IMG/VR virus record: IMGVR_UViG_3300047322_000488
Coordinates: 1 to 48,002 of that record
Reading direction: 5' to 3' (one strand)
Source: a virus
DNA: 48,002 nucleotides
The notes beneath the pieces are model-generated. The model was not told where the DNA came from, did not search any database, and saw nothing but the letters and a program-made list of their open reading frames with translations. This document shows positions 25,101 through 33,530 of this stretch, piece after piece. Position 1 is the first letter of the stretch. Every line of letters begins with the position of its first letter. Both the position numbers and the translations under genes were made by a program.

Positions 25101-25840
25101 ACCCCATGGCGCTGCTCAAAGAGAACGGTCAGGTCGAGATCATCCAGTATCGCGACGCTGTCACGCTTGGACCTGGACGCTACCAGCTTTCCACATTGCG
25201 ACGCGGCCAGCGCGGTACCGACACGATGGCGTTCGGCCATACCGCAGGCGAGCACTTTGTCATCCTTGACCCGGCGCTGCTCAACCTGATGCAAGTGCAG
25301 CTCAGTCAGCGCAACCTAGGCATGTTCTATCGCCTCGTGACTGTCGGCATGATCCCGGAAGATGCGCTGGTGGACGGCTTCACGTTCCACGGGCGTGATC
25401 AGATGCCATATGCGCCGGTCAACGCTGAGCGCTCTCATGTCGGGGCTGACGGCGTGCTGACATGGATCCGCCGCACGCGGATCGGCGGCATGATGGAGGA
25501 TGGTACTGATACCGCGCCGCTGGGCGAGGTTAGCGAAGAGTATGAGGTCTACCTGTTACGCACTGAGGCAGATGCTGTCGATTTTGACCCGACCGATCCG
25601 GCGACCTACATGCGTGCCTTTGTCGGGCTTACCTCGCCGACGTTGACTTACACCGCAGCGATGATGACGGCGGACGGGTTCGATCCGGTGACCGACACGG
25701 CCTACGCGGTGATCTATCAGCTCAATGCGATTGTCGGACGCGGCTTCTCCAGCCTGCACGTCCTGCCGCCGCCGGGCGGTGGTCTGGTATTAGGGCTTGA
25801 GGACGGCACGGGTGGCTGGGATGGTTGGCTGTGGGGATAA
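22169..25840 (+). CDS. Large tail-tip / host-recognition protein with inserted repeat domain
   Basis: The 1223-residue protein occupies the place of the GTA megatron or lambda gpJ-like tip. An N-terminal Ala/Gly hydrophobic segment (to about 50) leads to FGAVRPVVYGRVRIGGNIIW and FALAMCEGPIDGVLRIWAD, as in tail-tip proteins. At roughly 250-610 lies an insert with WD- or YVTN-like short repeats (HTGLAVDWDRNLAYW, VGPDGALYFAVSGRNV, VVQFDTATGKILHTYP), probably a beta-propeller. The hub domain resumes with LGDIVSDQCQRAGF. The C-terminal part carries fibronectin-like strands. The insert may bind receptor. Confidence 0.85.
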   Translation: MAQLAIAGVAAAAGLGIGAAAGLTTFAALATAASIGFSVGWVAGGYLFPPKVTQEGARINDLAVTSSAFGAVRPVVYGRVRIGGNIIWSTPIKEVRSESRHGSKGGKGGKNSVTSITYSYFGNFALAMCEGPIDGVLRIWADSKLIYDASSNTGGTPLGPDLPAQQQILSSNGLKFRFYPGTEDQTPDSLIQADKGVENVPAYRGTCYIVFEDLPLANYGNRLPNITCEIYQVQRPDYPYQTWTQATNPDTIFGSTGHTGLAVDWDRNLAYWQGDDPFGLIVTDAVSLRTIREVPMTEVLTAGDDGGISAIGIVNPNILVGPDGALYFAVSGRNVRVDQNTLKETAEFPTGTWVDFSDEHFGQPTTMGSLSYYDTTGKRRDVLIVGNYFGNWGALSIPEMTFLSRGSFPLANCQGIVSGKVELGTGDAWVMFGPAPIGGGPILFGHIVGTALGFETSTTLIYPNQFDPSLSPGIFSPGQYHVFLYDESDDSLIFSASTEVTEGSIPVHAWMAKWSPVSGLVWKTEVDNGPSGNVSNQARISGGTLGVFMFNKVVQFDTATGKILHTYPAGTVPGDGFPFETVNGIQVYDSVTQAVLGSYSLPGSYAKAFLGRGSGESTTLGDIVSDQCQRAGFTVADFDVSTLTDVIEGYVITQRATVTDILSPLIGAFLVDAVESDYMLKFKHRGAGVVAAVSQDKLIRDDVSKAEPYIETRQQEIELPMRLTMTYMDHDRDYQTNTAAVKRIRNPDPVVYSDNQIDVQLAIVSTSTPAKQMTEKLLFTAWNERHTFSTRLSPEFDYLDPTDAVTLTLNDGYTARMRVGPTNLGVDYSLEAKLIGETDGQYISTAEADPGVPWIGSHYIHAAGKSQLIMLDTPLLRDVDDMGGRAVRGYWAGSPFARDIIWPGAVLQQADPASSLWTTLDATTSEATWGYVETPPADWSPVFATQDEEHGGIMIVGIVGGMYEPSSITDVDMANFVNPMALLKENGQVEIIQYRDAVTLGPGRYQLSTLRRGQRGTDTMAFGHTAGEHFVILDPALLNLMQVQLSQRNLGMFYRLVTVGMIPEDALVDGFTFHGRDQMPYAPVNAERSHVGADGVLTWIRRTRIGGMMEDGTDTAPLGEVSEEYEVYLLRTEADAVDFDPTDPATYMRAFVGLTSPTLTYTAAMMTADGFDPVTDTAYAVIYQLNAIVGRGFSSLHVLPPPGGGLVLGLEDGTGGWDGWLWG

Positions 25841-25843
25841 ACA

Positions 25844-27082
25844 ATGGCGGATATTAAGATCAGCGAGGCGACGCCGGCCGAAGCGTTGCTGGAGACCGAC
25901 ATGGTACCGATCGCGCGGGTCGGTACGAACGCGCCGTTCAACACCTCGATGGCCGACCTGGCGAACTTCATGACAGTGCTCGCCAGCATGCACACTCCGG
26001 AGATGTCGGGCGCGCCGGCGACTGCCGGCACAATGGAGACGTACGCAAGAGCTGACCATGTGCATCCTACCGACCAGTCTCGCGCACCGATCGACTCGCC
26101 ACAGTTTAAAGGTTCGCCGACAGCACCAACCATGCTGCCGAGCGATGCCTCAAATGCCATAGCGACCACCAAGTTCGTTCACGACCTCGGCCAGTCCGGG
26201 ACCTTGCGGACGCAGACGCCAGGCATCGACGACAACTCTGAGTTGGTGGCAACGACGGAGTTTGTGCAGAACCAAGGCTCGACCGACCCACCGCTGATGG
26301 ACGGTACACCGACAGCGGGGGCCTCACGACGCTTCAGCCGTGGCGATCACACCCATCCTGTGGATGTATCGCGTGCCGCGAAGTCCGACATCCCGGTCGC
26401 TGCCACCACCGTTCCAGTCGTGGATGGTGTGGCATTCGTCGGCACCAGTACGGCATTCGCACGGGCGGATCACGCGCACCCGCATGATGAGACACACTAT
26501 CCGGCTAGCAACCCATCTAATTTTCAAACGGCCAATCAGATTGCTGCCACGTTGCAGGCCTACGCTTACCGCGATTCGCCCGTACTGATCGGCACACCAC
26601 AGTCAGCGGCGCCGCTGCCGACCGACAGCAGCGCCATGATTGCGACTACCGCCTTCGTGCGGACTGGCACAAAGATAGGGGACACACCGCCCGCAGGGCA
26701 GGTTGGCGAGTATCTGTCCGCCCAGGTGTTGCAGGCATCGCCAGTGCCCATCACCAACAACCAGACAGTGAACATTACCCAGATCACGCTCAGCGCGGGT
26801 GACTGGGGCGTGTCAGGCGATGTCGGCTTTGCTTTCACTGGAGGCGGGGCAACCATATTGGCCTGTGGCATCAACACCGTCTCGGCGCAGATCCCGACCA
26901 ACGGCACGGCGATCAACCGGCTGCAGCTCTCGGGCAACGTGACGGTGCCGGCGACCAACATGCCTCTCCCGGCAACGCGGATTGTGCTGGCCGCGCCAGC
27001 CATCATCTATCTCGTGGCGACCAGTGCCTTCAATGGAACTGGTATTGTCTACGGCACGATGCACGCGAGAAGGGTGCGCTAA
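25844..27082 (+). CDS. Tail fibre with HxH repeats
   Basis: The 412-residue fibre has three copies of an (F/Y)-x-R-(A/G)-D-H-x-H-P motif (YARADHVHP, FSRGDHTHP, FARADHAHP), the kind of His pair that coordinates metal along trimeric fibre shafts. Interleaved are repeats G-x-P-x-A followed by IATT(K/A)FV, known from many phage fibres. The C-terminal 130 residues (ITLSAGDWGVSGDVGFAF onward) resemble a compact head domain common in alphaproteobacterial tail fibres. Confidence 0.85.
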   Translation: MADIKISEATPAEALLETDMVPIARVGTNAPFNTSMADLANFMTVLASMHTPEMSGAPATAGTMETYARADHVHPTDQSRAPIDSPQFKGSPTAPTMLPSDASNAIATTKFVHDLGQSGTLRTQTPGIDDNSELVATTEFVQNQGSTDPPLMDGTPTAGASRRFSRGDHTHPVDVSRAAKSDIPVAATTVPVVDGVAFVGTSTAFARADHAHPHDETHYPASNPSNFQTANQIAATLQAYAYRDSPVLIGTPQSAAPLPTDSSAMIATTAFVRTGTKIGDTPPAGQVGEYLSAQVLQASPVPITNNQTVNITQITLSAGDWGVSGDVGFAFTGGGATILACGINTVSAQIPTNGTAINRLQLSGNVTVPATNMPLPATRIVLAAPAIIYLVATSAFNGTGIVYGTMHARRVR

Positions 27083-27085
27083 TCC

Positions 27086-28633
27086 ATGGCCGTCTCCCCG
27101 ATCCTCGCAGTCCCTCTGGTCGCGCCGACGCAGTCGGATAAGACCACGACGTTGAACGACATGACGTTGGCCCTCGAAGGCGCGGCCAATGATCAGCTCA
27201 ACGTCGACCTGTCGGGCGGCAATGTCACGCTGACCGCAGTGCAATACACCCGCTTCAACGTGTTCAATTGCTCAGGTCTGACCACAGCGCGCAATCTCGT
27301 CGTGCCGATGACGATCGCCGGCAATCCGGCCAAACGTGTCTTCGCCGTGCGCAACAACTCCGGTTTCAGTATCGTTGTCGGTGGTACGACCGGCGGCACG
27401 GTGACGATCCTCGCCGGCAACGGCGCGATCATCCAGAACAACGGCATCGACTGCGTCGGCTACGGCTCGGGCGGTTCTGGTCCTCCCGGCATCCAGGGGC
27501 CGCCGGGTGGTGCGGTCAACATCTCCTATGTGTTCGACGCCTCGACCACGAACAGCGATCCCGGCCCAGGCGGGCTGCGATTCAATGCGTTGACCCAGAA
27601 CACCGCAACGGCGATCTACGTTGACGTGCTGGACCAGTCGGGCGCCGACTGGACCGTCATCATCGACAGTCTTGATGACAGCACGTCGAGTCCGAAGGGT
27701 CTGGTGCGGGTGTTCGAGCGCTCGGTGCCGACCAACTGGATCGTGTTCAGCCTGTCGGCGATTGTCAGCCACACCGGATACCGCGAGCTGACTGTTGCGA
27801 TGCTCGGCTCGTCTGCCGCCAGTCCGTTCGCTGCGGCCGACGAGATCGCGCTCTCGTTCGATCGCACCGGCAATCTCGGCAGCACGGGAGGCGCCGGCAC
27901 GGCAGGCACGCCAGGCTCAGTGTGGCGCGACGGTACGGGCGTGCCGGCTGTTGGGCTTGGCGTCAACGGTGACTATTACCTCGATGACGCCACCGGAGAT
28001 GTCTATCTAAAGGCCTCGGGCGCCTATTCGATTGTCGCCAACATCATGGGGCCAATCGGTACCGTGCCGGCGATCAGTAACAACCAACTGGTCGCGAACA
28101 CGTCAGGGGGTAGCGCTGCGCCCATAGGGACGACGCTGAGCGCCTTCCTCGACGCGGCGCTGTCATCGACCCAAGGAACCGTCCTCTACCGCTCTGGCAG
28201 CGCCTGGAGCGCCCTGGCGCCGGGCACGGCGGGACAAGTGCTGCAGACCGGCGGTGCCGCAGCCAACCCAAGCTGGACAACCCTCGCCACACCGCCGACA
28301 GCGCGCAACGCAGCCCGCATGCAGACCCAGTGGGTGTCTGGCGCGGCGGCCTCCAACGGCACAGCCTATTTTGTCTATGACGCGCCCTACGGCGGCACGA
28401 TCAACAGCCTGACCTATTTCACCGGCAATGGCTCGTTCACTGTCGCGGTGCAGATCAACGGGACGAACGTGACCGGATTGAGCGCGATCTCCGTCAGCAG
28501 CGCCACGCCTGCGACCGCGACCGCGACGGCGGCAAACACCTTCACGGCAGGGCAGCGCATCACGGCGGTCGTCACGGGGGCAACCGGCTCGCCGACCGAT
28601 GCGGTGCTTAGCCTCGCCGCGACATGGAGCTGA
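27086..28633 (+). CDS. Tail fibre with short collagen-like and fibre-knob segments
   Basis: The 515-residue protein has an N-terminal segment common in fibres (MTLALEGAANDQLNVDLS), a short collagen stretch GPPGIQGPPG near 133-142, another Gly-rich spacer (STGGAGTAGTPG), a module with GVNGDYYLDDATGDVYLK that is typical of fibre shafts, and a Thr/Ala-rich C-terminal beta domain ending in LAATWS. It lies in the fibre series between two other adhesin genes with 3-4-base gaps. A receptor-binding role is likely. Confidence 0.8.
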   Translation: MAVSPILAVPLVAPTQSDKTTTLNDMTLALEGAANDQLNVDLSGGNVTLTAVQYTRFNVFNCSGLTTARNLVVPMTIAGNPAKRVFAVRNNSGFSIVVGGTTGGTVTILAGNGAIIQNNGIDCVGYGSGGSGPPGIQGPPGGAVNISYVFDASTTNSDPGPGGLRFNALTQNTATAIYVDVLDQSGADWTVIIDSLDDSTSSPKGLVRVFERSVPTNWIVFSLSAIVSHTGYRELTVAMLGSSAASPFAAADEIALSFDRTGNLGSTGGAGTAGTPGSVWRDGTGVPAVGLGVNGDYYLDDATGDVYLKASGAYSIVANIMGPIGTVPAISNNQLVANTSGGSAAPIGTTLSAFLDAALSSTQGTVLYRSGSAWSALAPGTAGQVLQTGGAAANPSWTTLATPPTARNAARMQTQWVSGAAASNGTAYFVYDAPYGGTINSLTYFTGNGSFTVAVQINGTNVTGLSAISVSSATPATATATAANTFTAGQRITAVVTGATGSPTDAVLSLAATWS

Positions 28634-28636
28634 GAG

Positions 28637-30124
28637 ATGGCGTGGGTATTTGGCGATGGGTTCGATCTGTATGCGGCGACAGCCGATGCTGTTGCGGGCT
28701 ATTGGGACAGCGGAAACCCCGCTAACTTCACCCTCCAGTCAGGGCGGTTTGGTGGTCAGGCTGTTCAAAATATCACTTCATCCAATGTATATTTTACAAA
28801 GGCATCGAATATTAACGATGCCGTGCATCATATTGTGGTCGCCTTTCGCCAGACCGCGGCGTTGAGCGGCACTACGCTCGGTCTGTATTTCCAACTGGTC
28901 GACGTAGCCACCAACCAGTGTTGCATCGTGTTTCGTAGCGATGGCGCCATTCTGCTGACATCGGCGACACCAGCAGGCACAGTGCTGGCGACTTATACCG
29001 GCGCGGTTACGGCGCAGAACACTTGGTTTGGGTTCGAATTTGAAGTCATCATCAACAACACAACAGGACGCTTTCGTGCCCGTAAGAACGGCAACGCGTC
29101 TGACGATTTTGACAGCGGAGCGGTGCTGAACACTCGGCCCGGAGCGAACGCCTATGCTAACAAGCTGACGATTGGGACGAATGCCACTGTCAACAACACA
29201 CAAATCGACGATCTCCTCTGGCGCAGCGACGCATCGAGCGTGGCATGGGCGGGCGATATCCGTTGCTACACGCGGATGCCAGCGAGCGATGCCAGCGTGC
29301 AGTTCTCGCGGTCGCCGACAAATTATTTCGCGCAGACAACAGGGAATGTCGCCAGCACAGCCGTCAGTGCGGCAAATACCATCCGCGCCACATCAGTTAC
29401 CGCTCCCACGACTGGAACCCTGGTTAGCCTGTCGTTCAATGTTGGAGCGGCATATACCGGGCATGTGAAGATGGCGCTTTACGACAACACTGGGGCGAGT
29501 GGCGGCCCCGGTGCTCTTCTCGCATCATCTGTCGAACTCACTAATCCGGCCGCTGGCGTTACTGCCTTTTCAGTAACTGGTGGGCCGACCGTAACAAAAG
29601 GGACGATCTACTGGGTGGCGGTGTGGTCCGACGCGGGCATGTCTGGAACTGGCGGGGCGAGTCAAAGCATTGACTCGTTGTCATTGACCTACACAACATC
29701 GTTCCCATCAACGATGGCCGGTTTCTCGAATACTTCGGCTAACGGTTTAGGCTCCAACGGGATGAATGTCTCGCCGACCAACGCGGCGCTGGTCAACGAA
29801 ACCCAGCAGGACGGCACCACGAGCTACGTCTACGACAGCACGGTCGGCCACGCGGACTTCTACAATATCGGCTCCATCGCCAGCACGCCGCTTGCCACGA
29901 TCATGGTCACCACGCGCGCCTTTATGCAGAAGTCTGACGCGGGCACACGCACGGCTAGTGTGCAGTTGAAGTCTGTTTCAACGACAACGTCACCCGCCGC
30001 GCTCGTGCTGTCCACAAGCTGGGGCTGGGCGTGGCAGAGCTACCTCAATGATCCAGGCACTGGATTACCGTGGACGGCGACTGGCGTGAATAACGCGCAG
30101 ATCGGCCCGACGACGGTGGCGTAG
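28637..30124 (+). CDS. Lectin-like tail adhesin
   Basis: The 495-residue protein opens with FGDGFDLYAATADAVAGYW and continues with beta-rich segments (FTLQSGRFGGQAVQNI, TWFGFEFEVIINNTTGRF), a pattern like concanavalin-type jelly rolls in phage adhesins. A second beta domain after about 250 (LVSLSFNVGAAYTGHVKMAL) and a third C-terminal domain follow. Tandem lectin-like domains suggest binding to host surface polysaccharide. The exact family is uncertain. Confidence 0.7.
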   Translation: MAWVFGDGFDLYAATADAVAGYWDSGNPANFTLQSGRFGGQAVQNITSSNVYFTKASNINDAVHHIVVAFRQTAALSGTTLGLYFQLVDVATNQCCIVFRSDGAILLTSATPAGTVLATYTGAVTAQNTWFGFEFEVIINNTTGRFRARKNGNASDDFDSGAVLNTRPGANAYANKLTIGTNATVNNTQIDDLLWRSDASSVAWAGDIRCYTRMPASDASVQFSRSPTNYFAQTTGNVASTAVSAANTIRATSVTAPTTGTLVSLSFNVGAAYTGHVKMALYDNTGASGGPGALLASSVELTNPAAGVTAFSVTGGPTVTKGTIYWVAVWSDAGMSGTGGASQSIDSLSLTYTTSFPSTMAGFSNTSANGLGSNGMNVSPTNAALVNETQQDGTTSYVYDSTVGHADFYNIGSIASTPLATIMVTTRAFMQKSDAGTRTASVQLKSVSTTTSPAALVLSTSWGWAWQSYLNDPGTGLPWTATGVNNAQIGPTTVA

Positions 30125-30126
30125 CG

Positions 30127-30900
30127 ATGGCTGTCACATGGGACCCTTCGCATAAGAACGCTGCCATTGCGCTGTCGGGCGCCAATCTTGTTGCGACCAG
30201 TTCCGCTGGTTCTGGTTCGGTTAATGCTGCGGTTTACGGCACGATAGCCATATCAGCCACGATCAAGCAATATTTTGAAGTCACCGTCAGCGGCACGATG
30301 GGGCAATATTTTAGCATTGGCGTGATGAATGGCAGTGCTTCGCTTTCGGCTAACCTAGCCTCGACCAACGGCGCCGCGTTTATCAATAAGTTCAACACCA
30401 CTACGTCAGGCTTCTATCGGAACGGCGTGCAGATTGATCCTAGTCCGCCGAACTTTACGACCGGGCAAGTTATCCGCGTTGCCGTGGATGTTGCCAACAA
30501 TAAAATATGGTGGGCGATCAACAACATCCCCTTCGCAGGTGCTGGCGGTCCTTGGATGGGAAGCGGCAGCGGTGGCGCGCAGGACCCTGTTACGAACACA
30601 GGTGGATTGCCTTTATCCGGCGTAACAGCGCCGATATTCCCCGCGTTCTCCAGTGCATGGACTGGTGACGCTGCAACAATCAATGGCGGCACTACACCAT
30701 TCGCTTATGCTGTGCCTTCAGGGTTTGCATCACTTGATGGGGTCACCAGCGCGCTCGCCACACAGATCGCCGCAGAGCACTGGCTGAGAACCAATCCGCA
30801 GCAACAGGTGACGCAGGTTGCGCTGGAGCACTGGGCCACGGTCGCGATCTACGTTCCGCCGCCTTCAACCGGTGGCCCGATGATCTCGGTGATCGTCTAA
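30127..30900 (+). CDS. SPRY-like tail protein
   Basis: The 257-residue protein begins MAVTWDPSHKNAAIALSGAN. It has YFEVTVSGTMGQYFSIGVMN, GFYRNGVQIDPSPPNFTTG and IRVAVDVANNKIWWAINNI, which match the SPRY/B30.2 pattern (kE-x-T-x-S, G-x-G, W-x-x-N). Such domains appear in phage adhesins. The C-terminal AAEHWLRTNPQQQV with TQVALEHW has paired Glu-His-Trp motifs. It is likely the last of the adhesin group. Confidence 0.75.
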   Translation: MAVTWDPSHKNAAIALSGANLVATSSAGSGSVNAAVYGTIAISATIKQYFEVTVSGTMGQYFSIGVMNGSASLSANLASTNGAAFINKFNTTTSGFYRNGVQIDPSPPNFTTGQVIRVAVDVANNKIWWAINNIPFAGAGGPWMGSGSGGAQDPVTNTGGLPLSGVTAPIFPAFSSAWTGDAATINGGTTPFAYAVPSGFASLDGVTSALATQIAAEHWLRTNPQQQVTQVALEHWATVAIYVPPPSTGGPMISVIV

Positions 30901-30910
30901 CCAAACGACC

Positions 30911-30949
30911 CCATACGTTCACACGCCACGCGTGGTCGAGAGCGTATGG
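30911..30949 (+). terminator. Two-part hairpin between fibre and Pro/Gly-rich gene
   Basis: CCATACG (30911-30917) pairs with CGTATGG (30943-30949), enclosing the self-complementary CCACGCGTGG at 30926-30935. No T run follows. It may end fibre transcription partly or stabilise the downstream mRNA. Confidence 0.45.
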
Positions 30950-30984
30950 ACTTGCGTGCCTACAACTCGAACAAGGAGACTATC

Positions 30985-31494
30985 ATGGCAAGAGTTCAAC
31001 TGACCGGTGGCGTCTTGGACATGGAGGTCGTCGGCGGTGGCCTTTCTCCCGGCCACGATCTGCCCGGTACGGGTCTGCCCGGCCATGATCTGCCGGGCGG
31101 CGGGCATCCGTGGCTGCCAGGGCACATTCCCTCGCCACCACCCGGCGTATGGCCACCACCCAGTAGCCTTTTGCCTATCGTCCCAGCGCCGCCTGGCACG
31201 CCTCCTGGCGCGATCTGGCCGTCGCCTGGGCATCCCAGCCAGGGCTTGCCGGGCGGTCCTGGGCACCCGTCCCAAGGCCTGCCGACGCCGCCCTCTGGCA
31301 CACTCCCGGCACGGCCCCCGGCAGCACCCGATAACACCCTGCCCGGCGGTCAGGGCGGGGTGGTGACACCGCCGATCGCTTCGAAAGTGTATTGGATGTT
31401 GGCATACTGTCCGTCGTTGGGGTGGAATTTTGTTGCCGTTGACCCCTCGCTGTCCGCCGGCACCCCGCTGCCGCCGGCAGCCGCCCCTAAGTAA
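30985..31494 (+). CDS. Pro/Gly-rich repeat protein
   Basis: The 169-residue protein starts at ATG 30985 behind AAGGAGA. After MARVQLTGGVLDMEVVGGG the chain is mostly short repeats such as PGHDLPG, GHPSQGLPG and PPPGVWPPP, then a folded-looking end VYWMLAYCPSLGWNFVAVDP. Proteins of this sort follow fibre genes in many alphaproteobacterial phages; their role is unknown. Repeats alternate His/Asp/Pro/Gly and may form an extended or metal-binding chain. Its stop overlaps the next ATG. Confidence 0.75.
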   Translation: MARVQLTGGVLDMEVVGGGLSPGHDLPGTGLPGHDLPGGGHPWLPGHIPSPPPGVWPPPSSLLPIVPAPPGTPPGAIWPSPGHPSQGLPGGPGHPSQGLPTPPSGTLPARPPAAPDNTLPGGQGGVVTPPIASKVYWMLAYCPSLGWNFVAVDPSLSAGTPLPPAAAPK

Positions 31495-31862
31495 TGTCGT
31501 TCGTCGCCGACGATCCGTACGAGTGCCTCGGTCAGGTGCTCGACACCGGCCACTGCATGCGTCACGTCCAGATCGTCGCTGGCGTGACGCACTCGTCCAC
31601 GCTGCGCCAGGGCGAGAAGGTGCGTGGCGGCGCCGTGTCACGCGGCGCGGTGATCGGCACGTTCGGTCCCGATGGGCGGTATGCGAACGCCACCGACGGC
31701 TCGTCACACGTCGCGATTTTTGTGGCCGAAGTCGACGAGGGGGTGCTGGTGGTGGATGCGTGGGTCGGGCAGCCCGTGCATGAGCGCACCATCCGCTTCA
31801 AAGCTGGTGTTGGCCCGGCGTGTGATGACGGCGATCGCTTCTACGTCGTTGAGGCGGCATAG
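31494..31862 (+). CDS. Endolysin-like BPSL0067-type cysteine amidase
   Basis: The 122-residue protein fits the BPSL0067-like NlpC/P60-related pattern: an early Cys (YECLGQV, HCMRH), GAVIGTFGPDGRYANATDGSSHVAIFV containing the likely catalytic His in SSHVAI, and VVDAWVGQPVHERTI. It lies between the fibre module and a putative holin, so cell-wall cleavage at lysis is the probable task. It has no signal peptide, so it would need the holin for release. Confidence 0.75.
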   Translation: MSFVADDPYECLGQVLDTGHCMRHVQIVAGVTHSSTLRQGEKVRGGAVSRGAVIGTFGPDGRYANATDGSSHVAIFVAEVDEGVLVVDAWVGQPVHERTIRFKAGVGPACDDGDRFYVVEAA

Positions 31863-31865
31863 CGA

Positions 31866-32138
31866 ATGTCGCCTCCAGCTCAGGCAAACGGCAACGGGAC
31901 AGGCGGGCTGCTAGCTTCGGTGAGCGAGAAGCTCATCAGGGCATTGCCGCCCGCCTTCCTGTTGTTGGTTCTATTGAACATCGTCTTTTTGGGCGTGGCC
32001 TCGTATGTCTTTCAACACAATACCAGCGCGCGGAACGCGATGATCGAGAGGATCATCGATACCTGCCTCCAGAAACGGGGGGACGTTCCGCCGGGCTCTT
32101 CAACCGGCGCTGCCCTCTGGAACGGGAGCAGAACATAG
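31866..32138 (+). CDS. Putative holin / small membrane lysis protein
   Basis: The 90-residue protein has one strong membrane helix (LPPAFLLLVLLNIVFLGVA, about 27-45) followed by a polar helix with RNAMIERIIDTCLQKR and a Ser/Gly tail. Position directly after the endolysin-like gene, and just before attP, supports a holin or spanin role. One helix with a long C-terminal tail is less usual for a holin, so an alternative lysis accessory is possible. Confidence 0.6.
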   Translation: MSPPAQANGNGTGGLLASVSEKLIRALPPAFLLLVLLNIVFLGVASYVFQHNTSARNAMIERIIDTCLQKRGDVPPGSSTGAALWNGSRT

Positions 32139-32306
32139 GACTCATATCCGAGTCGCCCCGATTCGGGCCTGCCGCAGCCGCCGCTCCTCGGCGATCTTTG
32201 CAAGAATTCGTGCCTGCTGGGCAGCGCCGGCGCCGAAACTCTAGCGCAACGGGACCATTCTCTCCACCGAACCCTGTGCGCCGATGATATAAGTACTTGA
32301 AATAAT

Positions 32307-32355
32307 TGGTCGGAGTGAGAGGATTCGAACCTCCGGCCCCTGCGTCCCGAACACA
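32307..32355 (-). other. attP core: 3' half of tRNA-Pro(CGG)
   Basis: On the reverse strand 32355-32307 reads as the 3' part of a tRNA: anticodon arm CTGTG/CGCAG with loop TTCGGGA (anticodon CGG), a T arm containing GGTTCGAATCC, and an acceptor 3' strand ending CCGACCA. Beyond 32355 no D arm or 5' acceptor is present. Phage genes on both sides indicate attP. The rest of the gap 32139-32477 shows only short inverted repeats (GACTC/GAGTC near 32140-32155, AAGTACTT near 32291) and no gene. Confidence 0.88.
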
Positions 32356-32477
32356 GATTGGTGGCCCTAACGGCGAGGAAAACCGCCATTTATCACCCGC
32401 GCCAGTGGTCGATTCGCGAGAACTTACATCGAACATCCACAGGCTGAGGAGCAAATTGAACCTGCGAACCCTGTGTG

Positions 32478-33530
32478 TCACCCAAGCGCCCGAATGGCGC
32501 GTCGCAGATGGGTCGGACTGAAGCGTGCGTAGACTCTTTCGGTGATCCTGCTGTCACTGTGTCCGAGCACCTGAGCGATCTCCGCCATTGGCACACCGTC
32601 CTCCGCCATCCACACCGCGGCGGAATGCCGAAACACATGCGGTGTGACCCACGGCAGGCCGGCCGCTATGGCAACGGCAGTGAGCGCCTTACGGATCCGC
32701 GCGATCGGCTTGCCGCCATATTCGATGACATGCGTTGAGGTGCGCGCTTCGGCCGCCTTCAGCAGCGCTGTCCTGGCTCGGTCTGTCATAGGGACCGTCG
32801 CGCGACCCTTGCGCAGTTTCTCGCCTGTGCCGAGCCGGATCACGCCGCGCTCGAAATCCACCCGATCCCAGGTCAGTTGCAGGATTGCCGTCAGGCGCCC
32901 TGCGCTGGCCAGCGCCAGGACGATGAACAAGTGTACATGCGGCGCTTCGGCGGCGTCCACCAGCCGTTCGTACTGGGGCTTCGTCAGGTAACGATCAGCC
33001 GGCGGCGGCTTCGATGGGAGCTCCACCACGGCCTGCGTGTTCTTGTCATGCCAGCGGAGGGCGGCGCGGAGGAATGTCAGCTCGGTGTGGATCGTGCCAT
33101 CGGTGGCGCTTGCGCGGCGCCTGGTGGCGACATAGGCCCGGCACGCCTTGCGGTCGATCTGATCTGGTCGCATGGCGCCGAAGGTCGGTTGCAGACGTTT
33201 CCATGCCCACACGGCGCGCTCGGTGCCCTTGTCCGCCAAGTAGGCTGGATAGATGCCTGAGACTGCCGCGGCCGGTTCGGACACCCTGCGTTGTAGGTCG
33301 TCTATTGCCCGCTGGGCAGCATCACGATCTTTGGTGCGAAGCGCGCGCCGCTGCGTGGCCCCGTCCTCGCGCCAGACGGCGTACCACCACCCGCGATAGA
33401 GTTTGAGCCGCACGCCTCGAACTCCCCGACTGCGCTTGCTGGAATACGATATAGTCCGCGACCAACTGTAAAGTGCGGCAGCCTGCCGCGCCGACAGAGC
33501 GCCTTGACGTGGCTTGCGCTGCATCCCCAC
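32478..33530 (-). CDS. int: Tyrosine-recombinase integrase
   Basis: This is the site-specific recombinase for attP/attB at tRNA-Pro. In the 350-residue frame the catalytic residues are visible: R212 in ASAGRLTAI, a Lys-containing KGRATVP turn, H298 and R301 in TPHVFRHSA, H324 in VLGHSDSR and Tyr334 in RVYARFSP. The first 39 residues overlap the excisionase gene in another frame and do not look domain-like. GTG at 33413 with GGGGAG upstream would begin at RLKLYRGWWYAVW and give about 311 residues. Its end is about 120 bases from attP. Confidence 0.93.
   Translation of the reverse strand: MGMQRKPRQGALSARQAAALYSWSRTISYSSKRSRGVRGVRLKLYRGWWYAVWREDGATQRRALRTKDRDAAQRAIDDLQRRVSEPAAAVSGIYPAYLADKGTERAVWAWKRLQPTFGAMRPDQIDRKACRAYVATRRRASATDGTIHTELTFLRAALRWHDKNTQAVVELPSKPPPADRYLTKPQYERLVDAAEAPHVHLFIVLALASAGRLTAILQLTWDRVDFERGVIRLGTGEKLRKGRATVPMTDRARTALLKAAEARTSTHVIEYGGKPIARIRKALTAVAIAAGLPWVTPHVFRHSAAVWMAEDGVPMAEIAQVLGHSDSRITERVYARFSPTHLRRAIRALG

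Noticed and set aside
32307-32380. Complete tRNA gene
   Set aside because: Only the anticodon arm to CCA end is present; D arm and 5' acceptor strand are missing, so it is an attachment-site copy.
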